From CAZWKX01 sp964633975 (GTDB lineage Bacteria > Actinomycetota > Acidimicrobiia > Spongiisociales > UBA11373), in NCBI GenBank assembly GCA_964633975.1, contig CAZWKX010000009.1, positions 1 through 59,574 of the forward strand: a stretch of 59,574 nucleotides of DNA, in the 5' to 3' direction. Positions 18,953-28,927 of the stretch are shown in pieces. Made by a program: the position numbers and the translations under genes. The stretch's first letter is position 1; every line of letters starts with the position of its first letter. The notes under the pieces were generated by a model that was not told where the DNA came from, did not search any database, and saw nothing but the letters and a program-made list of their open reading frames with translations.

Positions 18953-19042
18953 GGGCCCTCCTTGGGTCGACTGGGTGAAGAATGATACCGATAAGCTTGG
19001 TACGCTCTATTAGTCCTTTCAGCACGTGTCCAGGAGGAGACA

Positions 19043-20278
<1,236 letters not shown>

Positions 20279-20325
20279 CCGAGCACGCGCCTTGTCGGCG
20301 GGGTCGTCGTTGGGGACGCGGCCAG

Positions 20326-20376
20326 GCCTGTAGACCGGCCGTGAAGCGTGTCGGCGATGGCCGACGGCCGGCAGGC
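20326..20376. terminator. Bidirectional hairpin between convergent genes
   Basis: Nested inverted repeats: GCCTG/CAGGC outside, CCGGCCGT (20335-20342) with ACGGCCGG (20364-20371), and GTCGGC-GATG-GCCGAC inside (20350-20365). They lie in the 139-bp gap between two converging genes. There is no U-run, so factor-independent strength is uncertain. Confidence 0.45.
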
Positions 20377-20417
20377 AAGTCCCTGGGTCCGATGTTCCAA
20401 GGCGCCGCTTCTGCGCG

Positions 20418-21551
20418 CTAGGAGGGCCAGGGCCTGACCGTGATGCCGGAGTCGTCGAGTTCCTGAAGCAGCAGATCGGCACCGATGGCAGCTTCCATGG
20501 TGCGGGCCCCCGGATCGTCGACGGCGCCGCTGGCGAGCATGTGGGCGAGGGCGCCGGCCGGGAATGCCGTTGTGCGGGCCAGCGCGCTGAAGCGGCCGTC
20601 GCTGCGATCGGTGATCTCGATCCCCGCCGTTCTATGCCCGCCGTCTCGGACCGCCTCGGCCCAGACCCGCACGAGCACCAGGTCGTCGGCTGGAGGGGGG
20701 AGATTGGCGGCGAGAAGGTCGACAAGCAGCTCGCGGGGAGCTACGGACGCCGACCCCACGGTGCGGGCCTCGAGGCCGAAGAGGCCGATCTCGGCCATGG
20801 CGCGGAACGCCGCCGCATGGCCCGGGTAGCGCAGCGTCTTGTAGTCGAGCTCTTTCACTTCCCCTTCCAGGCGGCGGGGCAGGGAAGACGATCCCCCTGC
20901 GGTATGGAACGCTTCGAGGGTGCCGATGCCGGGCCAGTCCACGGGTTCGATCTCGGTGAGCGGTTCGACGGTGGTGTAGTGGCCGTTGCGCAGCACCTCA
21001 CAAGGTTCTGCGTACTCGTTGATGAGCCCGGCCGGGCTGAATGAGAGCTGATAGCCCAGCGCGCCGCGGGGATGAGCGGGCAAGGCGCCGACCCGCATGG
21101 CCAGGCGCTCCACCGGGCCCGGGCCGAGGGCCCGAAGACAGTCGAGGGCGAGCACGTTGACCAGGCCTGGGGCGAGCCCGCAGTCGGGCACGACGGCGAC
21201 TCCGGCGCGGCGGGCGTCGTCGTCGAGGAGGAGCTGTTCGGCGACGATGGTGGGATTGCCCCCGAAATCCAGGTAGTGGCACCCGGCGGCTATGGCGGCG
21301 CGTGCCAGGGCCGTGTTGAAGCGAAAAGGTACCGCGGCTACGAGAACCGAAGCGCCGGCAAGCAGTGGGCCCAGTTCTTCCGGCCGGCCCGCGTCTGCGG
21401 CTTGGTGATGGACCGCCCCGACCTCGGCGGCGACCCCGGCTGCGGTGGCGGCGTCGGCGTCGGCCACAACGACTTCGTGGCCGCGCCTGGCTAGATCCCA
21501 GGCCGCGGCGCCGCCCACGATGCCGCTGCCGAGCACCACGACCCTGCTCAC
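20418..21551 (-). CDS. Saccharopine dehydrogenase-like oxidoreductase
   Basis: A 377-residue protein with an N-terminal Rossmann domain (VVVLGSGIVGGAAAWDLARRG, acidic D after strand 2 in VVADAD, which favours NAD) and the family segments HYLDFGGNP and CGLAPGLVNVLA. It resembles lysine 6-dehydrogenase or carboxynorspermidine dehydrogenase-like proteins; the substrate is not readable. GTG 21551 in a GTGA overlap with the deacetylase stop gives the natural N-terminus; the frame is open further upstream only by chance. It probably forms a two-gene operon with the deacetylase. Confidence 0.82.
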   Translation of the reverse strand: MSRVVVLGSGIVGGAAAWDLARRGHEVVVADADAATAAGVAAEVGAVHHQAADAGRPEELGPLLAGASVLVAAVPFRFNTALARAAIAAGCHYLDFGGNPTIVAEQLLLDDDARRAGVAVVPDCGLAPGLVNVLALDCLRALGPGPVERLAMRVGALPAHPRGALGYQLSFSPAGLINEYAEPCEVLRNGHYTTVEPLTEIEPVDWPGIGTLEAFHTAGGSSSLPRRLEGEVKELDYKTLRYPGHAAAFRAMAEIGLFGLEARTVGSASVAPRELLVDLLAANLPPPADDLVLVRVWAEAVRDGGHRTAGIEITDRSDGRFSALARTTAFPAGALAHMLASGAVDDPGARTMEAAIGADLLLQELDDSGITVRPWPS

Positions 21552-22300
21552 AGCGTGATCCTCCGAAAGGCCTCGGCTGCGTCGAGGCCGACGGGGGCGC
21601 CGGCTCGCGCTGCCCAGAGCCGGACACGATCTGCAAAGGCGGCGGCGCGTTCCGGGTCCGAGTCGGCGCCTCCCATCGTGGTCTCGCTTTGGGAGGAGTG
21701 GCAGAGCAGAGCCGTGATCTTGCGCTCGACCCAGCCGCTCACATCCTCCCAGTGGTTGGGCTCGTCGGGCGACCAGAGCAGGACGGCTGCAGGCCGGTGC
21801 GGCTCCACGTCGGGCAGTTGCTCGCGAAAGAACAATGGATCCCGGGCGGCGGCGACGGCGTCGAGGGCGCCGAAGCCGGTGGCACGATGATCCGGATGCA
21901 GCTGGTAGCGCTGCCATGGATCGTGTGTCAGCACCACCTCGGGCTGCAAGCGCCGCACCCAGTAGCACAGCTCGGCGCGCAGGTCCATGGTGGGTTCCAG
22001 CTCGCCGTCGACGTAGTTGAGCACGATTGTCGACCGAACCCCCAGCACGGCGGCGGCCTCGTTCTGCTCCAGCCGGCGCCGCTCGGCCACGGCCGCCGGA
22101 TCGGCGTCGGGATCCCACGATCCTTTTGAGCCGTCGGTGACCACGAGCAGGGAGATGGCGGTGTCGGCATCGGCCCAGCGAGCCAGTGTGGCGCCGGCTC
22201 CGAACTCCGCGTCGTCGGGGTGGGCGCCGATGGAGAGGGCGCTCTCGGGGGTGAGGAGGTCCTCCGGCTCGTCGCGAAGGTCTTCATGCAGGTTGCTCAT
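21548..22300 (-). CDS. PIG-L/LmbE family deacetylase
   Basis: A 250-residue zinc deacetylase of the family that includes MshB, Mca and BshB. The metal and catalytic motif is IGAHPDDAEFG (H27, D29, D30), with the second histidine motif in LHPDHRATG. These enzymes remove N-acetyl or related acyl groups from GlcNAc conjugates; whether it acts in mycothiol metabolism is not shown, since the usual third acidic residue after HPDD is Ala here. ATG start. TATCCT lies 9 bases upstream, inside the end of cofC. Confidence 0.82.
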   Translation of the reverse strand: MSNLHEDLRDEPEDLLTPESALSIGAHPDDAEFGAGATLARWADADTAISLLVVTDGSKGSWDPDADPAAVAERRRLEQNEAAAVLGVRSTIVLNYVDGELEPTMDLRAELCYWVRRLQPEVVLTHDPWQRYQLHPDHRATGFGALDAVAAARDPLFFREQLPDVEPHRPAAVLLWSPDEPNHWEDVSGWVERKITALLCHSSQSETTMGGADSDPERAAAFADRVRLWAARAGAPVGLDAAEAFRRITL

Positions 22301-22307
22301 GGCAGGG

Positions 22308-22928
22308 TCAGGATAGGAATTCGGTCAGCCAGGCACCTTCGGCGAGGCGCGCTGCGCCGTACAGATCGGCGGGAGTGTCGAGATCCAAGATGGTGCCCGC
22401 TGTGACGAGGACCCGGCGTTCCATGTGACGGGCGGAGGCGAGGTGACGGGCGAAGGAACCGGGCCCGTAGCGGAACTCGAGGGGATGGAGGGAGGCCAGC
22501 AGATTGGTGCCGCCGTCACGCGAAGGGGCCAGCACCACGGTGCGCTCGTCCAGCAGATCGAGGAAACGTGTCACGTCGGCGGAGCCCAGCAGGGGAAGGT
22601 CGCCGTGCACGATGCACCAGCCCAGCCCCAGTTCCAGGGCGGTCTCGGCGGTGGCTTGGGCGGCTCCGACGAGCCCTCCGCCGGGTGGATCGGCGAGCAC
22701 GTCGAGTGAGCGCTTACGGGCCCACGCGGCGACCTCGGCATCGCAGGTGACCACGACGGTCTTCGCGCCTGCGGCGATGCAGGCATCGGCGACGCGGTCC
22801 GCCAGCGCCCGGCTCAGGCGGGCGCGCTGCGGCCGTGTGAGCACACTCTCGAGTCGCCTCAGCCCGGCCCGGAACGGCTTCAGCGGCAAGGCGGTCAGCG
22901 GTCCTTTCTTCGTTGCGGTGTTCTGCAT
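22308..22928 (-). CDS. cofC: 2-phospho-L-lactate/PEP guanylyltransferase (F420 synthesis)
   Basis: A 206-residue MobA-like nucleotidyltransferase. Family marks are the N-terminal ALPLKPFRAGLRRL, VVTCDAEVAAWA, the metal-binding HGDLPLL and the CofC-specific SRDGGTNLL. It activates phospholactate or PEP with GTP in coenzyme F420 synthesis (FbiD in actinobacteria). ATG 22928 has TAGGCT 8 bases before it; the longer open frame to 23312 is antisense to pyk. No other F420 genes are in the window. Confidence 0.85.
   Translation of the reverse strand: MQNTATKKGPLTALPLKPFRAGLRRLESVLTRPQRARLSRALADRVADACIAAGAKTVVVTCDAEVAAWARKRSLDVLADPPGGGLVGAAQATAETALELGLGWCIVHGDLPLLGSADVTRFLDLLDERTVVLAPSRDGGTNLLASLHPLEFRYGPGSFARHLASARHMERRVLVTAGTILDLDTPADLYGAARLAEGAWLTEFLS
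22310..22315 (-). promoter_or_regulatory. -10 box TATCCT for the PIG-L gene
   Basis: On the minus strand TATCCT ends 9 bases before ATG 22300. It sits at the stop region of cofC, so the deacetylase could be transcribed separately. Confidence 0.4.
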
Positions 22929-22936
22929 CGGCGGGG

Positions 22937-22942
22937 AGCCTA
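22937..22942 (-). promoter_or_regulatory. -10 box TAGGCT for cofC
   Basis: On the minus strand TAGGCT ends 8 bases before ATG 22928. It is divergent from the likely pyk promoter TAAGGT at 22964-22969. Confidence 0.5.
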
Positions 22943-22979
22943 GGCGGCGCAGAGCCGGGCCGTTAAGGTTTCGCCCAGG

Positions 22980-24410
22980 TTGGAACGGAAGACGAAGATC
23001 ATCGCCACTTTGGGCCCGGCGACGGGATCGAGGGAGGCCATCGGCCGCTTGGTGGAGGCCGGGATGGATGTGGCGCGCCTCAACTTCTCCCATGGGGATT
23101 ACGAGACCCACAGGCAATGGACCGAGTGGGTTCGTGAGGCCGCCGACGAGCAGGGGCGAGCCGTGGCCGTGCTCCAGGACATCCAGGGGCCGCGCATCCG
23201 GGTGGGAACGTTCCCCGGCGGCAGCGTGAGACTCCGCAAGGGCGACAGAGTGCAGCTCCTCGATGGGAACGAGCTGGGTGACGAGAGCCACGTCTACGTC
23301 CAGTTCCTCCATCTTGCCGAGCTGCGGATCGGCTCACGGATCCTCTTGGCCGACGGGCTCATCGAGGTGGAGGTCAAAGAGATCGGCGACGGGGCCGTCA
23401 TGGCCGAGGTGCGGGTCGACGGCGTTCTGAGCGATCGCAAGGGGGCGGCTTTCCCCGGCATACGCCTCGACATGCCTGCGATCACCGAGAAGGACCGTAG
23501 GGATCTGGCCTTCGGAAGCGAGATCGGTGTCGATCTGGTGGCCGCCTCTTTTGTCGAATCGTCGACCGATATCGAAGAGGTCCGGAAGGTGGTGGGGGAT
23601 ACCCCGGTCATAGCCAAGATCGAGCGGGTCGCCGCCTACGCCAATCTCGCCGACATCGTCGGTGTGGCCGACGGAGCCATGGTGGCCCGCGGCGACCTCG
23701 GCGTCGAATTGGGCTACGAGCCCTTGCCGCGCATCCAAAAGGAGATCATCCGGGCCACGAACTGCGCCGGCGCCATCTCGATCACGGCTACCGAGATGCT
23801 GGAGTCGATGACGGCGTCGTCTCGTCCCACCAGGGCCGAGGTCACCGACGTGGCCAACGCCGTGATCGACGGCAGCGATGCGGTGATGCTGTCGGCAGAG
23901 ACCGCGATGGGGGAGTATCCGGTGCAAGCGGTTCGGGCCATGGCCGCCATCTGTCGGGAGGCGGAGGCGAGTCCCGGGTACCCGGCGTCGACCCGGGCCG
24001 AGTTGGCCGGGGGCCGGGCCTCGTTCGCCTCCGCGATCGCCAAGGCGACGGCGGAGACGGCAACGACCCTGGGGCTGCACACCGTCGTCGCCTTCACCGA
24101 GTCGGGCAGCACGGCGCGCCTCGTCTCCAAGTACAGGCCCGAGGCGGCCATCGTCGCTTTCACTCCCTCCATCGCCACCTACAGGCGGATGGCGCTGCTG
24201 TGGGGGGTCACTCCGGTGTGCTTCGAACGCCAGGAGTCGACCGACGACATGATCGCCGCCGCCGAGAGGATGCTGCTCGAAAGGGGCATCGTTTCCCCAG
24301 GAGAGCGGCTGGCGATGGCCGCAGGGGTGCCGCCGAACCAGGACGCCTCCACGAACCTACTCAAGCTGCACGTGATCGGCGAGGGCAGCTCGGGGGTGGG
24401 CCGAAGGTAG
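22980..24410 (+). CDS. pyk: Pyruvate kinase
   Basis: A 476-residue glycolytic enzyme making pyruvate and ATP from PEP. Motifs are KIIATLGPATGS, ARLNFSHGDYETH, the active-site block PVIAKIERVAAYANL with catalytic Lys, MVARGDLGVELG and SDAVMLSAETAMGEYP. The usual ATQMLESM helix reads ATEMLESM, a Gln-to-Glu change. TTG start; TAAGGT ends 10 bases before it. The C-terminal domain is complete. Confidence 0.96.
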   Translation: MERKTKIIATLGPATGSREAIGRLVEAGMDVARLNFSHGDYETHRQWTEWVREAADEQGRAVAVLQDIQGPRIRVGTFPGGSVRLRKGDRVQLLDGNELGDESHVYVQFLHLAELRIGSRILLADGLIEVEVKEIGDGAVMAEVRVDGVLSDRKGAAFPGIRLDMPAITEKDRRDLAFGSEIGVDLVAASFVESSTDIEEVRKVVGDTPVIAKIERVAAYANLADIVGVADGAMVARGDLGVELGYEPLPRIQKEIIRATNCAGAISITATEMLESMTASSRPTRAEVTDVANAVIDGSDAVMLSAETAMGEYPVQAVRAMAAICREAEASPGYPASTRAELAGGRASFASAIAKATAETATTLGLHTVVAFTESGSTARLVSKYRPEAAIVAFTPSIATYRRMALLWGVTPVCFERQESTDDMIAAAERMLLERGIVSPGERLAMAAGVPPNQDASTNLLKLHVIGEGSSGVGRR

Positions 24411-24560
24411 GGTCCGCCGGCGCAGGCATTCGATAGGTCAGTTCGTAGAAGTGGTGACCGTCGTCGGCGACGAGATTGCCATCTTCCTCTGCACTCGTAG
24501 CCTTCAGCGACAGCCGCCGACGTGGTGAGTGGTCTATCCGTGTTCTACGACCGCCCAGCG

Positions 24561-26603
24561 CTATTCGGCAAGAACACCGAGGTGCACTGTGACCGTTCCG
24601 CCTGGTGCCAGCCATTCGTCGCCTTCTGGATCCTGCTGATAGACCACGCCGTCCCAGAATGGATCCGTCACAGTGACGGGCGAGCCCTCCGCCGTGATGA
24701 AGCCGGCGGCGTTCAGCGTCGATTGGGCCTGTGCCGCGGTGAGCCCGACGACCACGGGTACCTGCATGGGACACACCGGCTCGTAGTCCTCGTCGTCCTC
24801 GGGCAGGTTGCACGGGTTCACGTAGATGATGATGGGATAGGGCCGGTAGGCCCAGAGCCAGCTCTTTGTCTCCTCGGTGCCGTCGGGGTAGGTGATTGTT
24901 CGGTACACACTCACGGTGAAGCCGGGTATGCCGGTATGGTCCTCATCCGGCACCTCCTCGCCCGGAGGGACCTCGATCGGCGGTTCGGCCTCGGAGCCGG
25001 GCTTGTAGAGAATGCCGGGTTCGGTGAAGTCGTAGTCGTACGAGGTCTCCCACGAGACCTGCCGGTCGTGGTCCCCGAAGATGATGACCGTCACCGAGCT
25101 GTCCGTGTACGAGGTGTGGATGAGGATGGCGTTGTCGGTGTCGTTGCGGAAGACGATGTCGGGGTCGGGCCAGCCCAGGGTGGCCTCGCGGCCTTTCGGG
25201 TAGCGCGAGATGTAGAGGCTGTGCGGGGTGTGCTCGATGTCCTCCAAGCCCGCCTTGAACTCCGCGTTGTAGAGCGTTGTGGCGAACTGGCTCACGCCGC
25301 CGCCCCAGTTGGCCGGATGATCGCAGCAGTAGACCTCGTCACCGATGATGGCCCCGGCCTGTTTGTACCCCTTGGCCTCGGTGCGCTGGCCTACAAAATC
25401 GTTCACCGAGAACGTCTCCCCGGGCATGACGATCACACCGTTCACCGTGTCGGCGATCAGGTGGATGTTGCTGATCCTGTTCTCGTTCTTCCAGTCGCCG
25501 TCGGGCGTGTAGTACGTCGTGGCCTCGCCGAGCTGCTTTGTGATGCCGAGTGCCTCGGCATCCTCCGTGGTCAGCTCAGGCTCGGCGCCTTCGAGGTAGG
25601 GGAAGACTCCGGCGCGTGTCACCGAGGTGGCGGCAGCCATCACCGCGTCGGGGATGCCGGCGTCGTCGATGATCAGGGCGTTACGGCCCGGAATGATCGT
25701 GGGGGTCAGGTCAAGCCGGATGACCACCTGGGCGTCGACGGGCTCGAACTCGATCTGGTCGCGCCTGGGGCCGATGGATTCCATGATCGACTGGGCATCG
25801 AAGTAGAGCTCGATCTCGGGCGGGTCGTCCACGACGCGGCTGCGGATGGCAGATGTGAGCACGTCGACGCTGAGCGCGACCTGTACGTCGGGGTTTAGCC
25901 GAGACAGCACGACGGGCGCCGAGACGAGCTGCCTGGCCTGGATGACGGCGATGTCGACGTCCTCCTCAATGAGTTCGGGGGTGACCATCCCGGTGGGCAG
26001 ATCGAGCACCGGGCGATCCCGCCCAAAGATGATCCCCTCAATGAGGTCGGCGGCCACATCGGAGTCGATGCCGGTGCCGGAGCGGGGGTACTCCGCGACG
26101 AGCTCGCCATCCTGGAGCTGGATGCCGCCCTCGAACGGCGGGTCGTCGATGGCCGCTTGGGCCCAGGAATCGGTGAACGGCTTGACCGCCGACCGGTCAA
26201 ATGTGCCGACGGCCGCCACCTCGTCGTTGCCTCTGTTGCCGAAGTGGCCGAGCCACCAGCCGAATTGGGTGGTGATGCCGCCCCGGCGTCCGTTCTCGAG
26301 GGCGGCGGCGATTATGGCATCCTCATCTAGGTCTAGGCCGAGCTCGCCGGGGGTGACCTCAAAGCGTGTGCCGTCCACGTCGACGATGATCGGATCGGCA
26401 CGCAGCTCGTCCTCGAGCTGTCGTATCTGGAGGCGCGCCTCATCCCGGGTCATGCCGCCGAGATCCACGCCGGCGATCGACACGCCGCCGAGTATCTCAC
26501 CGCCGTTGCTGACGCGATCCATGGCGAACACCACCGACGCCCAGAGGAGGAGCGCCAGCGGTGTGGCGGCGGCGACGATGGCGATGCGAGTCGATCGCTT
26601 CAT
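24561..26603 (-). CDS. VanW-family cell-wall protein with PASTA domain
   Basis: A 680-residue exported protein. An N-terminal signal anchor (IAIVAAATPLALLLWASVVFA) precedes YoaR-like peptidoglycan-binding repeats (VDLGGMTRDEARLQI), a VanW domain (about 360-520: NIHLIADTVNGVIVMPGETF, NDFVGQRTEAKGY, GGGVSQFATTLYN) and a C-terminal PASTA-like domain (VPVVVGLTAAQAQSTLNAAG). It is probably bound to peptidoglycan outside the cell; biochemical role unknown. ATG 26603; a possible -10 TAGACT is at 26630-26635 with GAGG before the start. Confidence 0.88.
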   Translation of the reverse strand: MKRSTRIAIVAAATPLALLLWASVVFAMDRVSNGGEILGGVSIAGVDLGGMTRDEARLQIRQLEDELRADPIIVDVDGTRFEVTPGELGLDLDEDAIIAAALENGRRGGITTQFGWWLGHFGNRGNDEVAAVGTFDRSAVKPFTDSWAQAAIDDPPFEGGIQLQDGELVAEYPRSGTGIDSDVAADLIEGIIFGRDRPVLDLPTGMVTPELIEEDVDIAVIQARQLVSAPVVLSRLNPDVQVALSVDVLTSAIRSRVVDDPPEIELYFDAQSIMESIGPRRDQIEFEPVDAQVVIRLDLTPTIIPGRNALIIDDAGIPDAVMAAATSVTRAGVFPYLEGAEPELTTEDAEALGITKQLGEATTYYTPDGDWKNENRISNIHLIADTVNGVIVMPGETFSVNDFVGQRTEAKGYKQAGAIIGDEVYCCDHPANWGGGVSQFATTLYNAEFKAGLEDIEHTPHSLYISRYPKGREATLGWPDPDIVFRNDTDNAILIHTSYTDSSVTVIIFGDHDRQVSWETSYDYDFTEPGILYKPGSEAEPPIEVPPGEEVPDEDHTGIPGFTVSVYRTITYPDGTEETKSWLWAYRPYPIIIYVNPCNLPEDDEDYEPVCPMQVPVVVGLTAAQAQSTLNAAGFITAEGSPVTVTDPFWDGVVYQQDPEGDEWLAPGGTVTVHLGVLAE

Positions 26604-26669
26604 GGAATGAGGAACCTCGGGAATGCGTCAGTCTAGCGGTGGGTCCGGTGGAGATCGGCGGGCGCCCGA

Positions 26670-26675
26670 TAGGAT
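26670..26675 (+). promoter_or_regulatory. -10 box TAGGAT for the nuclease gene
   Basis: TAGGAT ends 7 bases before ATG 26683. This favours that start over GTG-like starts further upstream in the same frame. Confidence 0.55.
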
Positions 26676-26682
26676 CGCCGTC

Positions 26683-27468
26683 ATGGTGCTCGATCCACCT
26701 CTCGAGTTCCCTGCGGTGCGCCCGGGTGAGCCCGTCGTGCTCTCGGCGACGACCTACGTGTCCTTCCGCCGGTGCCCGGAGCAGGCCTCGGGGCGTCTGC
26801 ACGGCATGTACCCGCCCGAGTCGAGAGCCAGCTTCGTCGGAGGGCTCGCTCATCGGATCTTCGCCCGTCATCTCCGCGAGGGCGCCATCAAGGAGGGCGA
26901 GCTGGCCTCCGTGTGTCGAGAGGAAATAGGGGCGTCCATGAACCCGAAGATGGCCGCCCTCGGCCTCAAGCCGAGCGCTCTGCAACAGGTCATCGAGGAG
27001 GTGGGATCACTGTATGAGCGGTTCCGGCGTCTGGGCACGGAGGGCTTCGCCGGGGCCGAGGTACACCTGGAGGTGCGGCCCGTCGAGGATGTGACCCTGC
27101 TCGGGTCGGTGGATGCCGTGTTCGAGGAAGGCGGAGGGGTCCGACTCGTCGACTGGAAGACGGGTTCGCTGGGCGACCCGTTGCCACAGCTGGGTTTCTA
27201 TGCCTTGCTGTGGGCGATGGAACGGGGCGAGCTACCCACGAGGGTGGAGGCGGTGTCTGTCGGGACCGGCGAAAGGGCGGACGAGGCTCCTTCCAGGGAG
27301 GGTATCGAGGCTGTTGCCCGGCAGGCGGCCGAGGCGGTCGATCTGCTGCGGGCGTCGTGGGAGAGCGGCGTCTCTCTGGAGCGCACCGCAGGTCCGTGGT
27401 GCCGTTGGTGTGCCCTGCTCGACGAGTGCGAGGAGGGCCGCTCGGCGTCGAGCCTTCTTGGTGGCTGA
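26683..27468 (+). CDS. Cas4/RecB-like PD-(D/E)XK nuclease with Fe-S motif
   Basis: A 261-residue stand-alone nuclease domain. The core reads GSVDAVF...RLVDWKTG, giving the D and D-x-K active site, with a preceding helix HRIFARHL. Four cysteines placed as in Cas4/AddB (C31 in RRCPEQ; C240, C243, C249 in CRWCALLDEC) should hold a 4Fe-4S cluster. It probably processes DNA ends. No Cas genes are nearby, so it is not a CRISPR Cas4. ATG 26683 is chosen from the promoter geometry. Confidence 0.85.
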   Translation: MVLDPPLEFPAVRPGEPVVLSATTYVSFRRCPEQASGRLHGMYPPESRASFVGGLAHRIFARHLREGAIKEGELASVCREEIGASMNPKMAALGLKPSALQQVIEEVGSLYERFRRLGTEGFAGAEVHLEVRPVEDVTLLGSVDAVFEEGGGVRLVDWKTGSLGDPLPQLGFYALLWAMERGELPTRVEAVSVGTGERADEAPSREGIEAVARQAAEAVDLLRASWESGVSLERTAGPWCRWCALLDECEEGRSASSLLGG

Positions 27469-27567
27469 GGGAGCGGGAGCGGCTGGTTTTCGGGCGGGAT
27501 CAAGCACCGGTTAACGGCATGCAAAGAACCACTCAGGGCATTGCCTTAACCTGCCGATGGCATCCTC

Positions 27568-28263
27568 GTGCTGGGAGCCACACTTCCCCAAAACGTGGTT
27601 GTCATCGACGCCGATCACGAGGCTCGGCAACGTCTGGTCACCGAGCTGCGCGATCGTGGCTATGGGGCAGCCGGGGCCGCCACAGGCCTGGCCGGCGTGG
27701 AACAAGCCCTCGAGGAAGCCTGCGATGTCGTCGTCATGGTTCTGCCGCTTTCTGACATGGCGCCGGATCAGTTCGTCGCCATGATCAACGCGGTGGGTGA
27801 CCACCCGGTAATAGCAGTGTTGTCGGATGGGGGCAGTGTGGTGCCGGTGCTGGACGCCGGGGCCGACGATGCCGTTGCGTGTCGAACGAGTGTCGCCGAG
27901 GTGGATGCCCGCATCAGGGCCGTGCTTCGGCGATTCCGACCCAGGACCGCCATGGGACCGGTCCGCATCGGCGAGCTCCTTGTCGATCCGGAGACCAGGG
28001 AGGCCCGGCTTGGGGAGGATTCGGTCGACCTGTCCCGCAAGGAATTCGATCTTCTCTACGCCCTGGCCCGGCAGCCGGGGCGTGTCGTTTCAAAGCGGGA
28101 GCTGATGGCCGAGGTGTGGGATCAGCCGTACGGGGGCCCCGATAAGACGGTTGACGTGCACCTGTCGTGGCTGCGGCGCAAGCTTGGCGAGTCGGCTGCC
28201 GAGCCGCGCTACCTGCGCACCGTGCGCGGCGTGGGCATCAAGCTGGTTACTCCCGAAGCCTGA
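27568..28263 (+). CDS. OmpR/PhoB-type regulator with degenerate receiver
   Basis: A 231-residue two-domain regulator. The C-terminal winged helix is intact (LSRKEFDLLYALARQPG, VDVHLSWLRRKLGE, LRTVRGVGIKL). In the receiver domain the phosphoacceptor position is Val (V58 in DVVVMVLPLSDM), the conserved Lys is C105 (GADDAVAC), and one of the acidic pair is Ala (IDAD). It should not be phosphorylated in the normal way. No histidine kinase is adjacent. GTG 27568; TAACCT at 27547-27552 is a likely -10. The last 17 bases overlap the convergent HD-GYP gene. Confidence 0.87.
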   Translation: MLGATLPQNVVVIDADHEARQRLVTELRDRGYGAAGAATGLAGVEQALEEACDVVVMVLPLSDMAPDQFVAMINAVGDHPVIAVLSDGGSVVPVLDAGADDAVACRTSVAEVDARIRAVLRRFRPRTAMGPVRIGELLVDPETREARLGEDSVDLSRKEFDLLYALARQPGRVVSKRELMAEVWDQPYGGPDKTVDVHLSWLRRKLGESAAEPRYLRTVRGVGIKLVTPEA

Positions 28264-28927
28264 CCAGCGAAGGAACCTCGCCCGGTTTGTTCTCCCGGGG
28301 CGCCCCCATCTCGAAGCCGGGCTTGTAGATACGCTCCGCCGGCGGCCGCGGGTCCTCCCGCCCATCGAAGATCATCGCCATGGCCCTGGCCGCGTCCGGA
28401 TCGAACTGGGTGCCCGAGCACCGCATGATCTCGGCGAGCGCCGCCGGTGTGGACAGGGGCGCCTGATAGGGGCGATCGCTGGTCATGGCGTCGAAGGCGT
28501 CGGCGACCTGAACGATGCGGGCGATGAGGGGGAGAGTGCGGGCGTCGATCCCGAAGGGGTATCCCTCGCCGTCGAACCTCTCATGGTGGTACAGCACGGT
28601 GGCGGCGACCTCACGGTGGGTGACGTCGGCGACGAGGCGGTGACCTTCCTCGGGATGGGTGCGTACGATCTTCCACTCGGCGCTGGTCAGTCCGGCAGGC
28701 TTCCACAAGATCGCTTCGGAGATCCCCAACTTGCCGATGTCGTGCAGCTGGGCCGCCATGTAGAGGCGGTCGAGGGAATCCATCGCCAATCCCATCTCGA
28801 CGCCGATGGCACAAGCGACTTCAGCGGTTCTGTTGAGGTGATCAGAGAGGGACGGGTCCCTCAGACGGGTTACTTCGACGAGCTTGCGGGTGACCGCCTC
28901 GGCAATGCGTTGGTCCCCAACGTTCAT
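28247..28927 (-). CDS. HD-GYP domain protein, c-di-GMP phosphodiesterase-like
   Basis: A 226-residue protein that is essentially one HD-GYP domain: H30 in LSDHLNRT, HDIGKLG with H62-D63, HH at 114-115 and GYP at 122-124 (DGEGYPFG), then the second half DAFDAMTSDRPYQ. The family hydrolyses cyclic di-GMP. No GGDEF, EAL or sensor domain is attached. ATG 28927 starts right at the domain; an in-frame GTG at 29011 would add 28 low-complexity residues. It converges with the degenerate response regulator, overlapping by 17 bases. Confidence 0.82.
   Translation of the reverse strand: MNVGDQRIAEAVTRKLVEVTRLRDPSLSDHLNRTAEVACAIGVEMGLAMDSLDRLYMAAQLHDIGKLGISEAILWKPAGLTSAEWKIVRTHPEEGHRLVADVTHREVAATVLYHHERFDGEGYPFGIDARTLPLIARIVQVADAFDAMTSDRPYQAPLSTPAALAEIMRCSGTQFDPDAARAMAMIFDGREDPRPPAERIYKPGFEMGAPRENKPGEVPSLVRLRE

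Noticed and set aside
24411..24560. Minus-strand fragment reading EEDGNLVADDGHHFYELTYR between pyk and the VanW gene
   Set aside because: It looks protein-like but has no start codon, no ribosome site and runs into the end of pyk. Possibly a gene relic, but not supportable.
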